Source: JAHEIJ01 sp040235565 (GTDB lineage Bacteria; Pseudomonadota; Gammaproteobacteria; UBA6429; Thiohalophilaceae). From it: a stretch of 11,751 nt of DNA. Position numbers and translations under genes: made by a program. How positions within the stretch are numbered: position 1 is the first letter of the stretch; the number at the start of each line of letters is the position of its first letter. Shown here in pieces: positions 1 to 5,162 of this stretch. The stretch spans positions 1 through 11,751 of the forward strand of contig JBECLA010000042.1 in NCBI GenBank assembly GCA_040235565.1, read 5' to 3'. The notes beneath the pieces were generated by a model. The model saw nothing but the letters and a program-made list of their open reading frames with translations, was not told the origin of the DNA and searched no databases.

Positions 1-43
1 TACAAGGCGAGGGTCGCAGGTTCGATCCCTGCAGCACCCACCA
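1..43 (+). tRNA. tRNA-Val (anticodon TAC), 3' part only
   Basis: The window opens inside this gene at the anticodon (bases 1-3, TAC), so the acceptor 5' strand, D arm and first half of the anticodon stem are missing. What remains fits a class I tRNA: loop end AA and stem strand GGCGA, a variable loop, the T stem GCAGG/CCTGC (16-20 with 28-32) enclosing TTCGATC, the acceptor strand AGCACCC (33-39), discriminator A40 and an encoded CCA (41-43). The TAC anticodon and the acceptor sequence match bacterial valine tRNA. It is followed after 5 bases by tRNA-Asp, so both are probably cut from one precursor that begins outside the window. Confidence 0.93.
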
Positions 44-48
44 GTTGT

Positions 49-125
49 GGACCGGTAGTTCAGCTGGTTAGAATGCCGGCCTGTCACGCCGGAGGTCGCG
101 GGTTCGAGTCCCGTCCGGTCCGCCA
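49..125 (+). tRNA. tRNA-Asp (anticodon GTC)
   Basis: This is a complete 77-base cloverleaf. The acceptor strand GGACCGG (49-55) pairs with CCGGTCC (115-121). The anticodon stem CCGGC (76-80) pairs with GCCGG (88-92) around the loop CTGTCAC, giving anticodon GTC at 83-85. The T stem GCGGG (98-102) pairs with CCCGT (110-114) around TTCGAGT, with one G-T pair. The discriminator is G122 and CCA is encoded at 123-125. It supplies aspartate to GAC and GAT codons. It is the last gene of the tRNA unit before the terminator at 134-168. Confidence 0.97.
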
Positions 126-133
126 CACAACAC

Positions 134-168
134 AAAAAGGGCGCCGCAATCTTGCACGCCCTTTTTTG
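134..168 (+). terminator. Intrinsic terminator after the tRNA pair
   Basis: The stem GGGCG (139-143) pairs with CGCCC (157-161) and is extended by A134-138 against T162-166. GCA (146-148) can pair with TGC (153-155) inside the loop. A T run follows directly, which is the classic Rho-independent layout. It lies 9 bases after the CCA of tRNA-Asp and separates the tRNA unit from ppiD. The A-tract on the left would let it act weakly in the other direction too. Confidence 0.88.
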
Positions 169-212
169 TTTTCCGACAAACAGAAAAACTGAATTAAGAT
201 TGTTCCTAAACC

Positions 213-2132
213 ATGTTGCAGTCAATTCGTGATCGTGCCCAGGGCATCATTGTCTGGACCATCGTTGGTCTGATCATTATTACCTTCGCATTATTTGGAC
301 TCAGTAGTTATTTATCCGGAACCGCCAAGTCCGTTGTCGCAACGGTCAATGGTGTTGAAATCAGTGAAACGGATCTGTTGCGTGAATATCAAAATGCCCA
401 GCAGCGGCTGCAGCAAATGCTGGGTGAGAACTATCGTGCTGAGTTGTTTAATGAACAGATCATGAAAGAACAGGTACTGGAAGGCCTGATACAACGCGAA
501 GTTATCAACCAGTATCTGGAGGATGAAAATTACCACGTCGCTCCTCAGCAGGTGGTTGATACATTACAGAAAATGCCGGCCTTTCAGGATCCCAATGGCC
601 AATTCTCCGTCGAGAATTATCGCAAGGTCCTTTCGTTACAGGGTATCCCGGCCGAGTTGTTCGAAATGCAACTGGCACGCGACATCGCGAATGAACATCT
701 GCGTAATGGCGTTATACGCACGACCTTCGTAACCGAAGTGGAGGGCCAGCGTTATCAGAACTTGCAGGAACAGCAGCGCAAGATTGGTTACATTCGCTTC
801 CCACAACAGAAGTATGTTGATCAGATCCAGGTCAGTGAAGAGGAAATCACAGCCTACTATCAACAACAGCCGCAGGAATTCAATACTCCGGAAGAAGTTG
901 CTGTTGATTATATCGAACTCAATCTGGCCGACCTTGCCAGGCAGGTTGATGTGAGTGATGCTGAAGTCAGGGACTTTTATGATCAGCATCAGGAAAACTA
1001 TGTCAGCCAGCAACCACAGCGTAAAGTCAGACATATCCTGGTGAAAGTTGATGCTGATAATGATGAACAAACGGCACGCGAAAAGATTGAAGCCATTTCA
1101 ACACGTATAAATAACGGGGAAGATTTCGCGACAATCGCCAAAACCGAATCGCAAGATCCCGGTTCCGCATCACAAGGAGGAGATCTCGGTTTTATTAGTC
1201 CGGGTGTCATGGATAAAGCCTTTGAGCAGGCCGTGTTCCAACTCGGACAAAATGAATTGAGTCAGCCTGTGCGTACCCGCTTTGGCTATCACCTGATCGA
1301 AGTGACAGAAATCAAGCCACAAGAACTCAGGCCATTTGAAGAGGTGAAGGCGCAGATTCGCAAAGACCTGCAGTTTCAACAGGCAGAACAACGCTTTTAT
1401 GAAGAGGTTGATAGACTCAATAATCTGAGTTATGAAATTCCCGACTCGCTGATGCCAGTGGCAGAACAATTAGGCCTGGAAGTCAAGCGGAGTCCCTATT
1501 TTACTGCAGCTGGTGTTGAAGGCCTGTTCAGCAATGACAGAGTTGTAAGTGCGGCTTTTAGTGATGACGTTCTTCACTTGAATCGCAATAGCGAACTGAT
1601 TGAACTCTCCGATACTCATGTCATGGTATTGCATTTGCGGGAACACAAAGCCGCATCGCAACGACCACTGAAGGAGGTGCGAGATACGATTGCAGGTCGG
1701 ATCAAGCAACAGCAGGCCAGAGAGTTGGTTGCTCGCGATGCCGAAGCGGCATTGGCTCGCCTTGCCGGTTCAGAAGCGCCTGAAAAGGTGGCGAAGGATT
1801 ATCAGCAACAATGGCAGGAGCCTGGTTTAATTAAACGGCAACCCTCGGAGACAGACAAGTTAAATGAACAGATCCGTGAAGCAGCCTTCGGGCTTCCAAG
1901 GCCCAAGGATAATCAACCGGAACTGACCAGTCTGATGCTGCCGGGGGGGGATGCTGTGGTACTGGCGCTTTATTCGGTGCAGGATGGTGAGTCTGACACA
2001 GACACCGCGGCCTTGCAGGGAGTTAAACAACAGCTGGCAAACTTGTCCGGTCAGTTAGAATTCAGTGCCTTGCTGGCGTATCTGCAAAGCCAGGCGGACA
2101 TCACACGTAGCCTGAAACCAACAGAAGAATAA
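213..2132 (+). CDS. ppiD: PpiD, membrane-anchored periplasmic chaperone (SurA/parvulin family)
   Basis: PpiD is an inner-membrane-anchored chaperone that works in the periplasm near the Sec translocon, helping newly exported proteins fold. The protein has 639 residues, close to the roughly 620 of E. coli PpiD. A short basic N-terminus (LQSIRDRAQG) leads into one transmembrane helix at about residues 12-33, so the rest is periplasmic. A SurA-like N-terminal helical region follows. One parvulin domain spans about 268-365, with RKVRHIL (H274), GGDLGF (D324) and FGYHLIEV (H360), the usual fold markers. In the E. coli family member this domain has little or no isomerase activity, so chaperone work is the safer assignment. 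The C-terminal third is less conserved and contains an eight-G tract. The start is fixed by the membrane helix, but no good Shine-Dalgarno sequence precedes it. hupB often lies upstream of ppiD in relatives and would be outside this window. Confidence 0.95.
   Translation: MLQSIRDRAQGIIVWTIVGLIIITFALFGLSSYLSGTAKSVVATVNGVEISETDLLREYQNAQQRLQQMLGENYRAELFNEQIMKEQVLEGLIQREVINQYLEDENYHVAPQQVVDTLQKMPAFQDPNGQFSVENYRKVLSLQGIPAELFEMQLARDIANEHLRNGVIRTTFVTEVEGQRYQNLQEQQRKIGYIRFPQQKYVDQIQVSEEEITAYYQQQPQEFNTPEEVAVDYIELNLADLARQVDVSDAEVRDFYDQHQENYVSQQPQRKVRHILVKVDADNDEQTAREKIEAISTRINNGEDFATIAKTESQDPGSASQGGDLGFISPGVMDKAFEQAVFQLGQNELSQPVRTRFGYHLIEVTEIKPQELRPFEEVKAQIRKDLQFQQAEQRFYEEVDRLNNLSYEIPDSLMPVAEQLGLEVKRSPYFTAAGVEGLFSNDRVVSAAFSDDVLHLNRNSELIELSDTHVMVLHLREHKAASQRPLKEVRDTIAGRIKQQQARELVARDAEAALARLAGSEAPEKVAKDYQQQWQEPGLIKRQPSETDKLNEQIREAAFGLPRPKDNQPELTSLMLPGGDAVVLALYSVQDGESDTDTAALQGVKQQLANLSGQLEFSALLAYLQSQADITRSLKPTEE
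1943..1950 (+). repeat. Eight-G homopolymer inside ppiD
   Basis: A run of eight G residues lies in frame within the codons ccg ggg ggg gat (Pro-Gly-Gly-Asp), about 60 codons before the stop of ppiD. Such tracts are prone to slippage during replication and to base-calling errors. The frame is intact as given. Confidence 0.9.
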
Positions 2133-2142
2133 GACTGCGAAC

Positions 2143-2172
2143 AAAAAAGGGGGGCCTGGCCCCCTTTTTTTT
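2143..2172 (+). terminator. Intrinsic terminator after ppiD
   Basis: Six A residues (2143-2148) and six G residues (2149-2154) are followed by the loop CCTGG, then CCCCC (2160-2164) and eight T residues. The G-C stem followed by T8 is a strong Rho-independent terminator starting 11 bases after the ppiD stop codon. Because it is flanked by A on the left and T on the right, it can also stop transcription coming the other way. It separates ppiD from the symporter gene. Confidence 0.92.
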
Positions 2173-2206
2173 GTTATAAAAACAGTCAGGTCATCGGAGA
2201 CAGAGT

Positions 2207-3490
2207 ATGTTCAAACTCAAACTGCACTGGCAAATTCTGATCGCGCTGGCCCTGGCGGTTCTGGTAGGGCTCCTGACCGGGACTGAGGCTGGCCTTTGGG
2301 GTGTCCGTTTCTATGACATCTTTAACTTTATCGGCACATTGTTCCTCAATGGACTGAAGATGATCATCGTGCCACTGATCGTCTCCTCGATCATCGTCGG
2401 GATTGCCGGGGTCGGCGGGACTGCCGGCCTGGGCCGACTGGGTGGGCGAACGGTGTTGTATTATCTGTTCACCAGTCTGTTCGCTATCCTGACAGGTCTG
2501 TTGTTGGTCAATCTCATTGCTCCCGGGATCATCGATGGCCAACCCGCGCGTGATGTATTGGGCCTTAATGCAGAACAGGCGGCAATAGCGGCCGAAAAAG
2601 TGGGTGAAAAAGGAGTAGGCGATATTGCCGAGGTATTCCTGCGTATTGTTCCCCCGAATATTGTTGCCGCAGCGGTCAATGGTCAAATGCTGGGCTTGAT
2701 CTTCTTCAGCCTGCTGTATGGATATTTTATGACCCGCTTGAGTGAATCCCATTCCCACGGGCAATTTACTTTCTGGAACGGGGTCTATCACACCATGATG
2801 AAAATCACCGATTTCATCATGTTGTTTGCCCCACTGGGTGTGTTTGCCCTGGTGGCGAAAGTGGTTGCTGAAACCAGTCCGGCACAGATGGGGGAACTGG
2901 CATCTTCACTGGGCAGTTTCGCGCTGACCGTCTTACTGGCACTCGCGATGCATGTCTTTGTCACTTTACCGTTGTTGTTAAAGTTCGTTGGGCGTGTCAA
3001 CCCCATGCGCATGTATCCGGCCATGGCACCGGCACTGTTGACGGCATTTTCAACGGCTTCGTCTTCAGCCACCTTGCCGATCACCATGGACTGTGTGGAA
3101 AAAAATGCCAGGGTTTCAAACCATACCAGCAGTTTTGTGCTGCCCCTGGGCGCGACGGTGAATATGGATGGCACGGCCCTGTATGAGTGTGTGGCTGCGA
3201 TGTTTATCGCCCAGGCCTATGGCCTGGAATTGAGTTTTACCACCCAGTTCGTGATTGTGCTGGTCGCCCTGCTGACGTCCATCGGCGTAGCAGGCATCCC
3301 GGCCGCCAGCCTGGTGGCCATTACCATTATTCTGAGCACCATTGGTTTGCCACTGGAAGCGCTGGGACTGATTCTGGCAGTAGATCGCATTCTCGATATG
3401 TTCCGTACCTCGGTGAACGTCTTCAGCGATTCCTGTGGTGCGGTGATCATTGCCAGGCGCGAGGGTGAACGAGGTATCCTCGAGTCCTGA
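2207..3490 (+). CDS. SLC1/EAAT-type dicarboxylate or acidic amino acid:cation symporter
   Basis: This inner-membrane secondary transporter of the DAACS family probably imports glutamate, aspartate or a C4-dicarboxylate with sodium. It has 427 residues, usual for the family, and is hydrophobic throughout. Family signatures are clear: the HP1 loop SSSATLP (285-291), NMDGT (319-323), the GIP region of HP2, and DRILDMFRTSVN (393-404). Compared with archaeal GltPh, the substrate-binding pair D394/R397 corresponds to D397/R400, and the ion-site residues N310, D312, N401 and D405 to N319, D321, N404 and D408. The arginine fits an acidic side chain in the substrate. The sequence GATVNMDGTALYE resembles GltPh and animal EAATs, not E. 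coli DctA or GltP, which have GYSFNLDG here, so I avoid the name dctA. E327 sits where EAATs have their proton/potassium-coupling glutamate. S407 replaces the usual glycine before D408. The Shine-Dalgarno GGAG (2196-2199) lies 7 bases before ATG. The exact substrate is uncertain. Confidence 0.92.
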   Translation: MFKLKLHWQILIALALAVLVGLLTGTEAGLWGVRFYDIFNFIGTLFLNGLKMIIVPLIVSSIIVGIAGVGGTAGLGRLGGRTVLYYLFTSLFAILTGLLLVNLIAPGIIDGQPARDVLGLNAEQAAIAAEKVGEKGVGDIAEVFLRIVPPNIVAAAVNGQMLGLIFFSLLYGYFMTRLSESHSHGQFTFWNGVYHTMMKITDFIMLFAPLGVFALVAKVVAETSPAQMGELASSLGSFALTVLLALAMHVFVTLPLLLKFVGRVNPMRMYPAMAPALLTAFSTASSSATLPITMDCVEKNARVSNHTSSFVLPLGATVNMDGTALYECVAAMFIAQAYGLELSFTTQFVIVLVALLTSIGVAGIPAASLVAITIILSTIGLPLEALGLILAVDRILDMFRTSVNVFSDSCGAVIIARREGERGILES

Positions 3491-3493
3491 GTC

Positions 3494-3498
3494 AGAGG
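3494..3498 (+). promoter_or_regulatory. Ribosome binding site supporting the GTG start of the channel gene
   Basis: AGAGG lies 9 bases before the GTG codon at 3508. The first in-frame ATG is codon 20, inside the first predicted membrane helix, so starting there would remove most of that helix. This supports GTG as the true start. Confidence 0.6.
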
Positions 3499-3507
3499 CT
3501 GATAAGC

Positions 3508-4173
3508 GTGCACGTCAGAGGAAACTTTGCTTATTTATTGATCTCATTATTGGCTTTCCTGTTTATGACCGCCGTACTTGCACAATATCCTGCTATCGGC
3601 GGTGATCAGATTCTAATGTTGCTCATCGAAGCGACTTTGATCGTTGGTGTCTGGAGTCTTGTTCGGCAGCGATACTGGTTTGTGATGGGAATGCTTTTAA
3701 TTGGGATCGGGGCAGTCAACATCATTCTTGAGGTGATCATTAATCACAGCTGGGCACCCTATGTGAATTTAATGGTTGCCTTGTTGTTTTATCTGGTTAC
3801 CACGGTGATTGCTTTTCGCTCCTTGTTAACGGGCAATCGGATTGATTTAAATATGTTGATGGGTTCGATTTGTGTCTACATCCTGGTCGGAATATCATGG
3901 AGTATCCTCTATTTCTTTGAAGCCGCGTTTCATGACGGTGCTTTTCTGGGCATTACTGATGTAGGCAACAAGCAACGATTCACTGACTTGCTGTACTATA
4001 GTTTTGTCACGCTCTCGACCCTGGGTTACGGTGATGTTACGCCGGTGACACCCATTGCCCGTACCCTGGCTTATCTGGAGGCGCTGTTCGGCCAGTTCTA
4101 TATTGCCATCCTGGTGGCCAGTTTTGTCGGGATGCATATTAGCCACAGGCATGATCAGGCGAACAAATCATAG
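3508..4173 (+). CDS. Six-helix potassium channel with one pore loop (Ion_trans_2 type)
   Basis: This is an inner-membrane potassium channel subunit of 221 residues, expected to form a tetrameric pore. The selectivity filter TLGYGD (171-176) is the canonical potassium signature. The pore helix (about 161-170) follows helix 5 (113-139) and a loop, and the last helix spans 183-210. Four more helices lie upstream at about 8-26, 34-51, 56-77 and 83-105. The fourth lacks the regular arginine spacing of a voltage sensor, and there is no RCK or cyclic-nucleotide domain: the protein ends 11 residues after the last helix. Gating is therefore unknown. It starts with GTG 17 bases after the symporter stop, and the two genes share a terminator, so they are probably cotranscribed. 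Potassium selectivity is well supported; the physiological role is inference. Confidence 0.88.
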   Translation: MHVRGNFAYLLISLLAFLFMTAVLAQYPAIGGDQILMLLIEATLIVGVWSLVRQRYWFVMGMLLIGIGAVNIILEVIINHSWAPYVNLMVALLFYLVTTVIAFRSLLTGNRIDLNMLMGSICVYILVGISWSILYFFEAAFHDGAFLGITDVGNKQRFTDLLYYSFVTLSTLGYGDVTPVTPIARTLAYLEALFGQFYIAILVASFVGMHISHRHDQANKS

Positions 4174-4178
4174 TAATT

Positions 4179-4207
4179 AAAAAAGCCCCGCTGTTGCGGG
4201 GCTTTTT
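4179..4207. terminator. Bidirectional terminator between the channel gene and fabI
   Basis: A perfect stem GCCCCG (4185-4190) with CGGGGC (4197-4202), extended by the C4191-G4196 pair around TGTT, is flanked by A residues on the left and T residues on the right. It begins 5 bases after the channel stop and ends 21 bases before the fabI stop read from the other strand. It can therefore terminate both convergent units. Confidence 0.93.
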
Positions 4208-4228
4208 ATATGTTTCTTGCCGTGCGCT

Positions 4229-5020
4229 CTATTCGCTGTCCAGTGGCCGCATGCCTATGATGCTGTAACCGGAGTCGACATAAGTCACTTCCCCGGTGAT
4301 CCCGGCGGCCAGATCCGAACAGAGGAAAGCCGCTGCGTTCCCTACCTGTTCGATGGTGACATTGCGGCGTAAGGGGGCGGTTTTTTCCACTTCCTCCAGC
4401 ATTTTGCGGAAGTTACTGATACCGGCGGCAGCGAGGGTCTTGATGGGGCCGGCGGAAATAGCGTTGACGCGGATGCCGTCCGGTCCCAGGCTCTGGGCCA
4501 TGTAACGGACGTTGGCTTCCAGGCTGGCCTTGGCGAGGCCCATGACATTGTAGTTGGGCATGGCCCGTTCCGCCCCGAGGTAACTCAGGGTGAGCAGGGC
4601 GCCATCGCGACCTTCCATCATGTTACGGCCGGCCTTGGCGAGCGCGGCAAAGCTGTAAGAGGAAATCTCATGGGCGGTACGGAATCCGTCGCGGGTGACG
4701 CTGTCCAGATAATCGCCCTCCAGCTCGTTGCGCGGCGCAAAGGCCACCGAATGGACAATAATGTCGAGACCGTCCCAGTAATTGTCGAGCTTGTCAAATA
4801 CGGAGGCAATTTCACTATCACTGCCGACGTCACAAGGGACGGTAATTTCAGAGTCGAGTTCGGCCGCCATTTTGGCGACCCGGTCTTCCAGTTTTTCGTT
4901 CTGGTAGGTGAAAGCGAGTTCGGCGCCTTCCCGATGCATGGCCTGGGCAATGCCCCAGGCGATAGAACGGTTACTGGCCAGTCCAACGATGAGGGCACGT
5001 TTGCCTTGCAGGAAACCCAT
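4229..5020 (-). CDS. fabI: Enoyl-ACP reductase FabI (NADH-type)
   Basis: FabI carries out the last step of each fatty acid elongation cycle, reducing trans-2-enoyl-ACP with NADH in the cytoplasm. The protein has 263 residues, matching the 262 of E. coli FabI. It is an atypical short-chain dehydrogenase. The nucleotide-binding start is GKRALIVGLASNRSIAWGIA. The catalytic residues are Y147, Y157 and K164 within SYLGAERAMPNYNVMGLAK, equivalent to E. coli Y146, Y156 and K163. Further conserved runs are AFTYQNEKL and RVNAISAGPIKTLAA. Position 93 is alanine (HSVAFAP) where E. coli has glycine; this site contacts triclosan, but alanine also occurs in sensitive FabI proteins such as that of S. aureus. 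The Shine-Dalgarno AAGGA on the minus strand lies 7 bases before ATG. It is a single gene, convergent with the channel gene and divergent from the ABC importer genes. Confidence 0.97.
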   Translation of the reverse strand: MGFLQGKRALIVGLASNRSIAWGIAQAMHREGAELAFTYQNEKLEDRVAKMAAELDSEITVPCDVGSDSEIASVFDKLDNYWDGLDIIVHSVAFAPRNELEGDYLDSVTRDGFRTAHEISSYSFAALAKAGRNMMEGRDGALLTLSYLGAERAMPNYNVMGLAKASLEANVRYMAQSLGPDGIRVNAISAGPIKTLAAAGISNFRKMLEEVEKTAPLRRNVTIEQVGNAAAFLCSDLAAGITGEVTYVDSGYSIIGMRPLDSE

Positions 5021-5053
5021 GTGTTAATCCTTCTGTTGTTACAATTCTTGTCA

Positions 5054-5059
5054 ATGATA
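5054..5059 (-). promoter_or_regulatory. Candidate -10 element for fabI
   Basis: Read on the minus strand the bases are TATCAT, a five-of-six match to the sigma-70 -10 consensus. This would give a leader of roughly 27-30 bases before the fabI ATG. No convincing -35 box is seen at 16-18 bases upstream. A perfect TTGACA (minus strand, plus-strand 5050-5055) overlaps it but has no -10 at the right distance. Weak support. Confidence 0.3.
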
Positions 5060-5069
5060 ACAGCGACCA

Positions 5070-5099
5070 TTGTCGAGGTGTGCTGCCATCGTTTATGCT
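5070..5099 (+). promoter_or_regulatory. Candidate sigma-70 promoter for the ABC importer operon
   Basis: TTGTCG (5070-5075, four of six -35 matches) is followed after 18 bases by TATGCT (5094-5099, four of six -10 matches). Transcription would start near 5106, leaving a leader of about 55-60 bases. It lies in the 142-base gap between divergent fabI and the importer genes, where a promoter for each unit is expected. The match is moderate, so this is a suggestion. Confidence 0.3.
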
Positions 5100-5146
5100 G
5101 TAGCCATGGCAATATTTCGTACCATAACGTAAAAACCTGTTTGCGA

Positions 5147-5153
5147 AAAGAGG
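5147..5153 (+). promoter_or_regulatory. Ribosome binding site bearing on the binding-protein start
   Basis: AAAGAGG ends 9 bases before TTG 5163 and 21 bases before ATG 5175. The spacing favours the TTG start. The ATG could instead use the weaker GCAGGG at 5157-5162, 12 bases away. Both starts leave the lipoprotein signal sequence intact. Confidence 0.45.
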
Positions 5154-5162
5154 CTGGCAGGG

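Noticed and set aside
1..125. The tRNA pair as an integration site for a mobile element
   Set aside because: No integrase, no repeated tRNA 3' end and no foreign-looking gene block follow. The next gene is the core gene ppiD.
2175..2180. TATAAA as a -10 element for the symporter
   Set aside because: The matching -35 position falls inside the G/C stem of the ppiD terminator and shows no resemblance to a -35 box. The A/T richness is explained by the terminator tail.
2186..2791. A 201-codon minus-strand reading frame opposite the symporter gene
   Set aside because: It lies fully antisense to a gene with strong family motifs. Its product is polar and rich in Gln and Asp with no recognisable domain, as expected for a mirror frame.
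2207..3490. Naming the symporter dctA or gltP
   Set aside because: E. coli DctA and GltP have GYSFNLDG at the helix 7 motif. This protein has GATVNMDG, as in GltPh and animal EAATs, so the substrate and ion cannot be copied from DctA.
3508..4173. The channel as a voltage-gated (Kv-type) channel
   Set aside because: It has six helices and the TLGYGD filter, but helix 4 (about 83-105) lacks the repeated arginines of a voltage sensor.
4733..4750. Alanine at FabI position 93 as a natural triclosan-resistance change
   Set aside because: E. coli has Gly93 and its known resistant form has Val, but alanine at this position is normal in triclosan-sensitive FabI proteins such as that of S. aureus.
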